From Dryocosmus kuriphilus (lineage: Eukaryota > Arthropoda > Insecta > Hymenoptera > Cynipidae), in the NCBI GenBank assembly GCA_038277395.1, contig CM076193.1, positions 143,085,813 through 143,149,812 on the forward strand: a stretch of 64,000 nucleotides of DNA, written 5' to 3'. The position numbers and the translations under genes are program-made. This document shows positions 55,005 to 64,000 of the stretch, one piece after another. How positions within the stretch are numbered: position 1 is the first letter of the stretch; the number at the start of each line of letters is the position of its first letter. The notes beneath the pieces were generated by a model. That model searched no databases. It worked only from the letters and a program-made list of their open reading frames with translations, and was not told the origin of the DNA.

Positions 55005-58000
55005 TTCACGATACTGAATAGTCGTTATCATATTCGTTCTTCTAATTTCTTTGTATTTTATTAGTCTGTTTTTCACCTTCACTGAAATACCAAAAATAGT
55101 TCACATTCATGACAATTTTTTGTACAATTTTTTTAGGAAAACATTATTACAACACAATGGAAAGATCGGTTTTCGTTTAAACAGTGACAAGACTCATTTT
55201 TAATAAAACTGTCTATGTTTAGTCCGTTATACTTTTCGTTTTTCTTTTCTTAAATTTGTAATCTTGTAGGAAATATTATGAAGAAGTAAAATTAGCTTTT
55301 GCAAATCGCAAATCTTTTTTAATTTGTAAATTTCTAGGAAATATTATGAAAAACCACAATTAACTTTTGCAAATCAAATATCTTATAATTTGTTAATATG
55401 CTTGAAATTCTTCAAATTGCCTGAAATTCCTAGAATTATTTGAAATTTCTTTAGATTACTCGAATAACTTTGAATCAGGAAGTTCCTTGAAATTTTATAA
55501 TTTCGTACAATTCCTCGATTCTTGAGAAATTCCTTGAAATACCTGCAATAATGGGGAAATTGGACACTTCTTGAATTTTTATAATTTTTTTTAATTCGTC
55601 AAATTCCTTGAAACGCTTTGATTTCTTTCAAATTTCCAGAATTCTTTGAAATTTCCTGAAATTACTGGAATAGTTTGCAATTTAAAAGTTACTTGATATT
55701 TTTGTAATTTCGTGGAATTCCTCAAGTTCTATGAAATTCCTCGAATTCCTTGAAATTCTTGGAATAACTTGTAATTTGGAAATAACTTGAAATTTTTGTA
55801 ATTTCATGGAAATCCTCAAATTCATGGAAATTACTGGAATAACTTGGAACTTGGAAAATTCTTGTTCTAAAAAATGTTGCAAGATATTTAAAATTCGTTA
55901 TCGTATTCGTCCTTCTATTTTATTTGTATTTCATTAATGGGGATTTCTCCTTCATTGAAATAACAAACGGATTCAAATTTGTGCCATTTTTTTGTACGTT
56001 TTTAGAAGAAAACAATATTACTACACACTGGAAAGATCAGTTTTCGTTTAAACACTGACAAGACTCATCTTAAATAAAGCAATCTCTGTTTATTCTATTT
56101 TACTTGTTTCAAAAAGGAATGAGTTAAAATATTTTTCAAAATTTTTTTAAATATTCTTAATAGCCATCAAATTTTTTAAAAATTGCCTACAATCATTTAA
56201 AAATTACAATTGGCTTATGCAAATCGCAGATTTTCTCTATTTTTCGTAGTAATTCATAATTTTCTACAAATTTGTGTAGAAATTTGTTTTTTTCTAATAT
56301 AAACTATGAAAAAATAAAATTAGGTTTTCAAACAGCCGATTCTTTTGATTCTTTTCAGAAACTTGTAATTTTCTAAGAAATTTTATGAAAAGCTACAATC
56401 AGCTTTCAGAAATCGAACATTATCGTTATCGTTTTTAAAGTTCGTAATTTTCTACGATGGACTATGAAAAACCACAATTAGTTTCGCAAATCGCAAATTT
56501 TCGTAATTTTTTTTAGTTTATAATTTTCTAGAAAATACTATTAGAAACTACAATTAGCTTTTCCAAATCGCAAACTTTCTTTAATTTCCTAGGAATTCAT
56601 AATTTTCTAGAACTTTGTGTCAAAATTTGTGATTTTCTATTATAAAGTATGAAAAACTACAATTATCTTTTGCAAATGGCCTATTTTCTTTATTTTTTTT
56701 CAGAAATTTGTAATTTTCTAGGAATTATTATGAAAAACTGCAATTAGCTTTCACAAATCGCAAATTACCCATCGTTATTTTTTACGAAAGATTATGAAAA
56801 ACTACAATTACAGTCAAAAATTGCAAATTATCGATATTTTTTTTAAAGTTTGTAGTTTTCTACGAAAGACCATGAAAAACGACAATTAGCTTTGGCAAAT
56901 AAAATATCTTAGAATTTGGTAGTTCCTTGAAATTCTTCAGATTCCCTGAAATTCCTCGAATTATTTGAAATTCCTTGATATTACTCGAATAACTTGGAGA
57001 TTTTATAATTTCGTAGAATTCCTCGATAACTGTTGGAAATTCCTTGAAATAGGTACCTGCAATAATACTTGAAAATTGGATATTTCTTGAAATTTTGTCA
57101 TTTTTTGTTTTCGGCAGGTTCCTTGAAACGCTTCGAGTTCTTTGAAATTTCTAGAATTCTTTGAAATTTCTTGAAATTAATGGAATAATTTGGAATTCGA
57201 AAATTACTTCTTGGAATTCTTTGAAATCCCTGGAATAAGTTGTGATTTAGAAAATACTATAAATTTCCGTAATTTCGTGAAATTTCTCAAATTCTTTGAA
57301 GTTCCTGCAATCACTTGGAATTTGGAAATTCCTTTGAAAGTTTATAATTTCGTGGAATTATTCAAATGCGTGTATTCATTGAAATTTGCTAAAAATTCCT
57401 TGCAATGCTTCGAATTTCTTAAAATTTCGCGAAATTTTTGAAATTTTAACCGGTTATTTGAATAAATAAAGGTTATGTAAATGAAAATTCGGTTGAATGA
57501 AAATTTGGAAAAAAGGAAATTTACGAAACATGGCGATTCAAAATCTGATGTTATTTATATAACTTTATGTAAATGGATAAAAAGGATATATTTTTATTTA
57601 AGTAATTTTGCATAGGAAATAAATATACTGCAATTAAAAATGCTGGTTATGTAAATTATAGATATTGTTATATTTACCAACAGAATTAGGAAAATCACTA
57701 AAGTGAAAAAACAAAACACCAATCACTGTCCTCATTTTTTCTTACTAATCAATATTCTCAAAAAATGTTGCAAGATATCTTAAATTCGTTATCGTATTTG
57801 TCCTTCTAATTTACTTGTATTTCATTAATGGGGATTTCTCCTTCATTGAAATAACAAAGGATTCAAATTTATGACATTTTTTGTACAATTTTTGGAGGAA
57901 GAAATTATTATTACATAATGGAAAGATCCATTTTTGTGTAAACATTGACAAGACTCATTTTAAATAAAGCAATCTCTGTTTATTCTATTTTACGATCAGC

Positions 58001-58730
58001 TAAAATGTTTCAAAATTTTTTTAAAATATTCTTAAGTGCCATCAAATTTCATAAAAATTGCCAATACAATTACTTTAAAAACTACAATGATCTTCTGCAA
58101 ATCGCAAATTTTCTCTATTTTTCGTATAAATTCATAATTTTCTGCAACTTTGTATAGAAATTTGCTTTTTTCGATTATAAACTATGAAAAAATAAAAGTT
58201 CTTTTGCAAATAGCAGATTTTTTTGATTCCAGAAATTTTCTAGGAAATATTAAGAAAAACTACAATTAGCTTTCACGAATCGCAAATTATCTATCGCGTC
58301 ATTTTTTACGAAATGGTTATGAAAAACCTATTATTACCTGTCATAAATCGCAAATTGTGTAATTTTTTTTTTAAAGTTTGTAATTTTCTAGAAAATCTAT
58401 GAAGAACTACAATTAGCTTTTCGCAAATCGCAAGTTTTCGTTAATTTTTTTCGAATTACGTTATTTTCTCAGAGAAACTATGAGAAAATTTGTGATTTAG
58501 CTATTTGCAAAGTCGCAGGAAAAACTTTTTTTTTTGCAAATTCGTAATTTTTTCTTTATTTTTTTTAGAAATTTGTAATTTTTAAAGAGAAAAATCTAAA
58601 AAATTACAATGTAGCCCTTGCAAATCACAAATTTCGTTTCTTTAAATTTTAACTTTCTAGCAAAGATTATAAAAAACTGCAGTTGCCTTTACAAATCGCA
58701 AATTTTTTTTTTTCAGAGAAGGTACTTTTA
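55005..58730. repeat. Compound block: 78-bp units, CTTGAAATTCC units and a recurrent 230-bp segment
   Basis: A segment of about 230 bp with TTCGTTATCGTATTCGTCCT, GAAATAACAAA and CTGACAAGACTCAT occurs at about 55010, 55865 and 57757. Between the copies lie CTTGAAATTCC-type units (55380-55860, 56900-57450) and 78-bp units (55250-55380, 56190-56900, 58060-58720). This suggests repeated amplification of a composite. A plainer AT segment lies at 57450-57750. No gene is supported. Confidence 0.85.
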
Positions 58731-58799
58731 TGTAAAATTTAAAAACCCAGTTTCCATCAAATCTCCACGTTTTCAGCAGAAAACTTTCGGAGACTAATC

Positions 58800-60235
58800 G
58801 AATTATTTGATTGCCTTGGCATACTTCTTAACTTGCGTAAAAAGAAAGGATGAGTTCGAAATTACCCAGTGGGCACGAATAACCCAAGGATACGTTTTTG
58901 GACGTCCTAAAAACGTCCTAAGTCAGGCCAATAAACGTTCGAGTTCTTTGAAATTTCTACAATGTTATTTCTTGAAAGACGTTTTTGGACGTATTTGGAA
59001 CACTGGAAATTTTTTGGACGTTCTTTGGCCTGACTAAACGTTTTTTTAGAAAATCTAAAAACGTTTTTGAAACTTTACGTCCTAGAAGCGTCTTTGAAGA
59101 CGTTCTAAAAACGGAATTTAAATTTCGTTGCCCGCTGGGTAACCAGCGATTTTCAAATGACGTGTCATTGGTTGAAATGGTTGCAAAAATCCATCAAAAA
59201 CTTCGTTTTCACAAGGTCATAAAAAATTTTTCGGCTAAGCTGTGCGAGATAGAAAAAAAACAGTCGAAAGTAAAATCGTTTATCTCAAAAAAATATACAA
59301 ATTTTGTTTTCTGACCATTTGTTGATAAAAAAGCATGTATTTCTTGTTTTTCATAGGAAAACGTTATTAAAAATTAAAAAACTGTGGTTTCTTGCCAAAA
59401 TATTCAAGATAAGAAAAAAAATCATAAAGATATACTTCTTCAACTCAAAAAGATCTACAAATTTTTCTTAAAACCATTTTTTGATCAAATGCACGGTTTT
59501 TTCGTTTTAATCGAGAAAACTTTATTAAAAAATAGAAATTCAAGTTTTCCCGCCAAACTATGCAAGATACAAAAAAATGATAATAAACAAAGTTATTCAC
59601 CTCAAAAATATCTACAAATTTGCTTTCTGTAATTTTTTTTGAGCAGGCGCGTAGTTTTTGAGTTATTCGTGAAATATGTTATGAAATATAAAGAAAACCA
59701 ATTTTTAGCAAAACTATGCAAGATATGAGAAAATATTAACAAGAAGAATTGTTCACCTTGGAGAGAGCTACAAAATTTATTTTATAAGACTCATCGTTCT
59801 AATTTTAAGAATCGAAATCCTGGATTGTGAAAATTTGGAAAATCACAAAAAAATTTTACCAATCTACAATGTGTTTTCCAAAAATTTGTCTAAAATAATA
59901 TATGCTTTCTGGTATTTAATTGTCGAGCGCGAAGCGCGAGTCTCATGATGAGAATGTATTCCTTAAGGTTGGTAGAGCCTTAAGTAAAATAATTTCTTTT
60001 GTAATTTTTGATAAAAAATTAAAATTTAATAATCTCACTAAAAGTAGGTGTTTTGAAATCTTAAGACCCGAGCAATGAATACCGAGCACGATGTGCAAAG
60101 ACCAAAAGCAACCGAGCGCGAAGCGCGAGGCTTAAATATATCGGAGCGCGAAGCGAGACGACTACCAGACCGCGCGCCCTAGGCGCACTCGTACTTCGCG
60201 CGAAGCGGGCAGATTTTTTATATACTTTTTCTCTA
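58800..60235 (+). repeat. RA dispersed repeat copy D
   Basis: The end text GATGAGTTCG is split by the MITE at 58865-59139 and resumes as TAACCAGCGATTTTCAAATG. About three 155-bp-type units (59210-59640), the tail, the CTTAAGG block (59960) and a hairpin cluster (59925-60210, with GAGCGCGAAGCGCGAG) follow. It then passes into the TTCTCTAAAACCATTATTTT end of R2. Confidence 0.88.
58863..59141. mobile_element. 275-bp MITE, CCCAGTGGGCA termini
   Basis: The element 58865-59139 has ends CCCAGTGGGCAC and TTGCCCGCTGGG and TA on both sides. Internally, GGACGTCCTAAAAACGTCC and TTTTTGGACGT words form further dyads. It lies in RA copy D, and copies B and C lack it, which provides the empty site. No ORF was assigned. 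Confidence 0.85.
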
Positions 60236-60294
60236 AAACCATTATTTTTGGAGAAAAAGAGGATTGCGTTGGAAAAACAAGAATTAAGGAGACG

Positions 60295-60560
60295 AAATTT
60301 ACGGAAATGCGTTCGTTCACGTGCGTCCCCCTTTCAAGGTACAATATAGGAGGGGGGCTACGCATTCACTGACTGGTTACGGAAATGCGTTCGGTCACGC
60401 TCGTCCCCCTTTACAAGGTTAAATGGGAGGGGCTAAGCATTCACGGATAGGTAACGGAAATGAGTTCAATCGCGATCGTCCCCTTTCCAAGATTTAGTAG
60501 TGGAGGAGGGTGTTTATGCATCCAGTGGTTGGTCACGAAAATGCGTTCGGTCACGCGGGA
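60295..60560. repeat. 78-bp minisatellite (3-4 units)
   Basis: GAAATGCGTTCGGTCACGCTCGTCCCCCTTT recurs in part near 60309, 60387, 60463 and 60543. It is related to 22265-22680 and 62250-62815. Confidence 0.85.
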
Positions 60561-60599
60561 ATGCAGACCTTTTTTTGCTCATCAAAATATTTTAGATCA

Positions 60600-60900
60600 C
60601 ACTTCTAATCTTTTCCAATGTGTTTATCAGCGTTTTCCTCGGAAATTAATGGTCGTAAAGAAAACATGAATAACAGAAAAAAAATATTTATTTCAATAAG
60701 GTTTAACACTTTTTTTCGAAACATTTTTCGAAATGCTGCGTATTTATTGAGATAGACACAAACACCATGATGTTTATGGTTTTCACCATGAAAATTTCAT
60801 TTGCGCCAATTTTCAGTATAATTTTCGTGATCAGTGCATCAAAATACGTAAGAATACGCAGTTTCAACGAAAGCGGAAGATTCACTTTTTTGGAACTTTA
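60600..60900 (-). repeat. R2 dispersed module, inverted
   Basis: Contains GGTTTTCACCATGAAAATTT and GATCAGTGCATCAAAATACG. The 60-codon minus ORF at 60703-60885 translates the repeat. Confidence 0.8.
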
Positions 60901-61400
60901 TCCGAAATTTCTAACGAATTCAAAAGATTTCAAGTGATTTCGAAGGATTTAACTGTATTTCAAAAAATACCAAGGTTTGAAGAGACTCCGAAGTATTTAT
61001 AAAAATTTCATGGGTTTTTTTAAAAGGAATCCCACTGATTTTAAAGAGTTTCAGGGGATTTCGAGGAATATCGATGGATTTTGCAATGTTTTACTAGATT
61101 TCTAAGATTAAGAGACATTTCGAGGTTTTTGTAAAAATATTTTCAGAGATCTCAATACAATACAAAATAATTCATAGGGTTTTAATGGATTTCAATCTCT
61201 TGGATTACATTTCAAGAGATTTCTTATGATTTGCTATAATTTAAATGCATTTTAAGAATTTACATAGATTTCAAGGCGTTTGAAGAGATTTCAAAACTAT
61301 TCAATGTAGTGTAAAGGATTTTGAACATTCCAGGTGACTTCAAAGGATTTCCAGAACATACAAGACAATCCAAAGAATTTTAAAATGATTTTAAAAGGTT
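60900..61400. repeat. Degenerate GATTTCAA simple repeat
   Basis: Units such as AAGATTTCAAGTGATTTCGA recur every 11-14 bp. It is the same class as 44710-45425. Confidence 0.82.
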
Positions 61401-61925
61401 TCAAAACTTTATTATAGCTCGTAATAATCTTATTATCATAATAAACTTTGAACTTACTTTAATCTTTTTCTTTTCTGGGAACCAGGTTTGAGTCTAAATT
61501 GAGAAAAATATTCTGAAAAAAATTCTGCATTTATCTTCATATATAATGATCCAAGTAGTTGAAAAAAATGGTTTTTTTTTTTAGTACAATATTTGAATTT
61601 ACAAAATCCAAATTTTCAAGCGACTTTCCAGCACTCAAGAAAATCCAGATTGAACTTTTGTTTCATTTTCTCTTCAAGATTTCGCATGTAGGATTATTAT
61701 GCAATCCACCTTTGACATAGTTTCTGGGTTTACTACCCTCTTAAATGTAAAGCCTGAATTGCATTACGCCCCCAAATATTGGGAAGTGGGCTAGAAAAAT
61801 ATTTAAAACGTATGCCGTGCTTTCAGTTTTAAATCGCATGCATTTTGTGATCCTCTCACTAAAATGTTATTAAAAATTTTTATAAAAATGACGGAAATAT
61901 TTTTTGGAAATAATTTTGAAATATT
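61401..61925. other. No gene seen
   Basis: AT-rich sequence; text near 61430-61500 (CATAATAAACTTTGAACTTA) resembles 44590-44640, which follows the same order next to a GATTTCAA tract. This suggests a duplicated segment. Confidence 0.5.
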
Positions 61926-62230
61926 TTTGTCATTCAGAGGCTGAACTTCCGAAAACGCGATACCTCGGATTGCTTTGAAACTTGGTATACTTATGTAATT
62001 TGATTCACTGATTACGAGCATGACCATGAAAATTTGCTCAAATGACATTTTCAAAATCAAAAATTCAAAAAACTATAAACTTTCATGTATGTTTTTTGCG
62101 TTTCTTTTAGTAATTACACACAATTGACAAAAAATCCTCAGCTAAAAATTGTAAACCTTCAAAAAATGCGAATTTTGTATTCAGCATATTTTTGCCCTAC
62201 GCCTGAAAGCTTTCGAGAAAAAGAAAGATG
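61926..62230 (+). repeat. R2 dispersed module
   Basis: Has TTGGTATACTTATGTAATTT, ATTCACTGATTACGAGCATG and a modified distal part. Plus orientation. Confidence 0.8.
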
Positions 62231-62249
62231 AATATGTGTTAGTATGTGT

Positions 62250-62815
62250 GGGGCGGGAAGGCACCCCTGTGACAGGTCACAGAAATACTTTCAGCCACAC
62301 TCGTACCCCTTTCTATTGTTTTGCGGGGGTTGGGAAGACACTCCTGTGACTGTTTACAAAAATACTTTCTGTCACACCTCTATCCCCTTCCAGTATTTTG
62401 GAGAGGGCTGGAAGGCACCGCTGTGGCTGGTCACAACAATACTTTCAATCAAATCCCTAATCCTTTCCAGTGTTTTGCAGGAGGCGGAAAGGCACCCCTG
62501 TGACTGGTCACAAAAATACTTTCAGCCACACCCGTACCCCTTTCCATTGTTTTGCGGGGGTTGGGAAGGCACCCCTGTGACCGGTCACAAAAATACTTTC
62601 AGTCACACCTCTATCCTCTTCCAGTATTTTGGAGGGGGCTGGAAGGCACCGCTGTGACTGGTCACAACAATACTTTCAGTCACATACCTAATCCTTTCCA
62701 GTGTTTTGCAGGAGGCGGAAAGGCACCCATGTGACTGGTCACAAAAATGCTTTCAGTCACACCTCTACCCCTTTCCAGTATTTTGCGGGTTTCTGGAAGC
62801 ACAGCACTTAATAGC
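62250..62815. repeat. 77-bp minisatellite (about 7 units)
   Basis: GAAGGCACCCCTGTGACTGG recurs every 77 bp (62257, 62334 and onward). Units contain a palindrome-like GTGACTGGTCAC, exact as GTGACCGGTCAC at 62576-62587, then ACTTTCAGTCACACC and CCCCTTTCCAGT. The 137-codon ORF over it has no recognisable domain and is an artefact of the period. Confidence 0.93.
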
Positions 62816-62819
62816 TGAC

Positions 62820-63450
62820 TTTTGAACCGAAAAGTATTACTTTTCAGCTAGAAATAGTTCATTCATCAACTCAAAAAGAAAAGGAATTTTCAACTAACAA
62901 AAGTAAATTTCCATTCAAAATAAGTTTCGTTTTTAGCCATAAAAAATGAATTCTCAATACAACTTTTGAATAAAAGAAAATATTATTTAAAAAACATTTA
63001 GTTGAGTTGTTTACCCAAAAAAGGAAGTTTCAATAAAACGGTTGAAATTGGCACACAAGAAGTATGCATTTTCAATAACAACAAAATTATTTTTCCGCTA
63101 AAAATTAATTTTTATAAAAATTGTTGTATTTTTAATAAATTGTTCAATTTTCAACTGAAAAAAAATAATTCTAAATGAGAAAGATGAATTCTTAAACCAA
63201 AAATATAATCGTTGATTTTTTAACCAAAAAATATTATTTTTCAGCTGAAAATGAAATTATGAACCCCAGAAAAATGAATTTTCAGTAAACAAAAATAGAT
63301 TTTCCGTAAAAAACAGTTTAATTTTCAACAAAGAATTTACGTTTTCATCAAAAACGTAATAGTTGAATTTTCGGTTATTAAGATTGATGAATTTTCAACC
63401 AAATCATTTGACATAATAACAATTTGCCCTAATTTATATTTTTCCGAATT
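62820..63450. repeat. Degenerate AATTTTCAAC repeat
   Basis: Words GAATTTTCAACTAACAAAA, GTTGAATTTTCGG and AAAATGAATTTTCAG recur every 20-25 bp. It is an old decayed minisatellite. Confidence 0.75.
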
Positions 63451-63705
63451 ATCCTTCGATCTCATACTTATATTGACGTCTTAAAATTTGTCATCATTTT
63501 TTTTTTTTTTTGAATTTTCATTTTTCGCACTTATCATTTTTTGGAACTCTCACTAATAAAATGTTAATGAACTTTGATTTACATGTTTCTTTAATTTATA
63601 AAATATTTTTGGTGTTACCTATTTGTCACCTTTTTTTGAAAAAAATTTCACCTTTTCACCTTTTTTAACGACAATAAGTACTGTGTTGACTGCGAAAAGT
63701 TTCAG
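63451..63705. other. No feature seen
   Basis: AT-rich sequence with T-runs, no gene. Confidence 0.5.
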
Positions 63706-63965
63706 TCGTGGAGCAAAAATATTCTAAACAAAAAATATGTATTTTTTTCGAAGGTCCACAGTTTGAGTTTGAGGATTTTTTGTCAATTTCATGTATTTAT
63801 TGAAATAAATGCAAAAAAAAAACATGAAATTATTTTAGTTTTTTGAAGATTTGTTCTTGAGGATGTCATTTGCACCAACTTTCGTAGTCATATTCGTAAT
63901 CAGCGAGTCAAATTACATAAGTATACCAAGTTTCAGAGCAATCAGGTGTATCGCGTTTTCAAAAT
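63706..63965 (-). repeat. R2 dispersed module, inverted
   Basis: Contains GTAATCAGCGAGTCAAATTA and AAGTATACCAAGTTTCAG, matching the complement of 61950-62010. Confidence 0.8.
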
Positions 63966-64000
63966 TGTTTCCCTATCATCTTGGTTCATTTACTTTAAAG

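Noticed and set aside
62244..62657. 137-codon ORF with repeated Cys-rich segments
   Set aside because: It is a translation of the 77-bp minisatellite. No start context, domain or splice sites support it.

Overview
This is eukaryotic, AT-rich, repeat-dominated DNA with no long intact gene. Three D34D mariner elements, a BED-type hAT element, a Penelope-like GIY-YIG remnant, THAP and SWIM zinc-finger fragments, tRNA-derived repeats and several satellite classes fit an animal genome, most likely an arthropod and plausibly an insect. The species cannot be fixed from the sequence. There is no bacterial gene organisation, CRISPR array or operon.

Layout. 1-2150 is a 155-bp tandem array that runs into a dispersed repeat family (called RA here) carrying GC-rich hairpin clusters (to 2530). 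2636-6232 is a long foldback element whose right arm is split by an insertion that includes mariner 1 (4155-5473). 6240-12225 holds degenerate simple repeats, a 115-bp tandem repeat (7560-8160), a tRNA-like sequence (about 9740) and a TGACC-rich tract. A decayed hAT element (about 12230-16035) sits inside that tract. 17609-18619 is an almost perfect 1-kb inverted repeat flanked by TTA. Mariner 3 (19506-20802) sits in an inverted RA copy (19440-22250). 22290-22680 is an inverted minisatellite with G and C homopolymers, and 23250-23307 is a perfect 25-bp-arm palindrome. 24330-25010 is an AGGTCA-rich tract.

25925-38720 is one large structure. Related AT-rich flanking repeats surround mariner 2 (26862-28194) and a 9-kb satellite of 192-bp monomers (28197-37205) with higher-order repeats. 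A 545-bp TTAA-flanked element (37308-37852) lies in the right flank. 40622-41160 is a Penelope-like remnant, 41539-41815 a decayed THAP exon, 42605-42909 a SWIM zinc-finger fragment on the other strand, and 43843-44001 a signal-peptide-like exon with an in-frame TGA. 46118-47440 is a tandem triplication carrying tRNA-like sequences. 47440-48430 and 58800-60235 are further RA copies. 50604-51014 is an unrecognised exon-like ORF on the minus strand. 44710-45425 and 51050-58730 alternate an 11-bp-scale degenerate repeat with a roughly 78-bp repeat. 60300-60560 and 62250-62815 are 77-78-bp minisatellites.

The window is mainly a record of nested transposition and satellite amplification. Several insertions can be dated relative to each other because empty sites are present elsewhere in the window. 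The strongest candidates for something new are the 1-kb hairpin element, the dyad-rich 192-bp satellite with changing higher-order period, the tri-loop hairpin clusters, and two exon-like ORFs that match no family I recognise.
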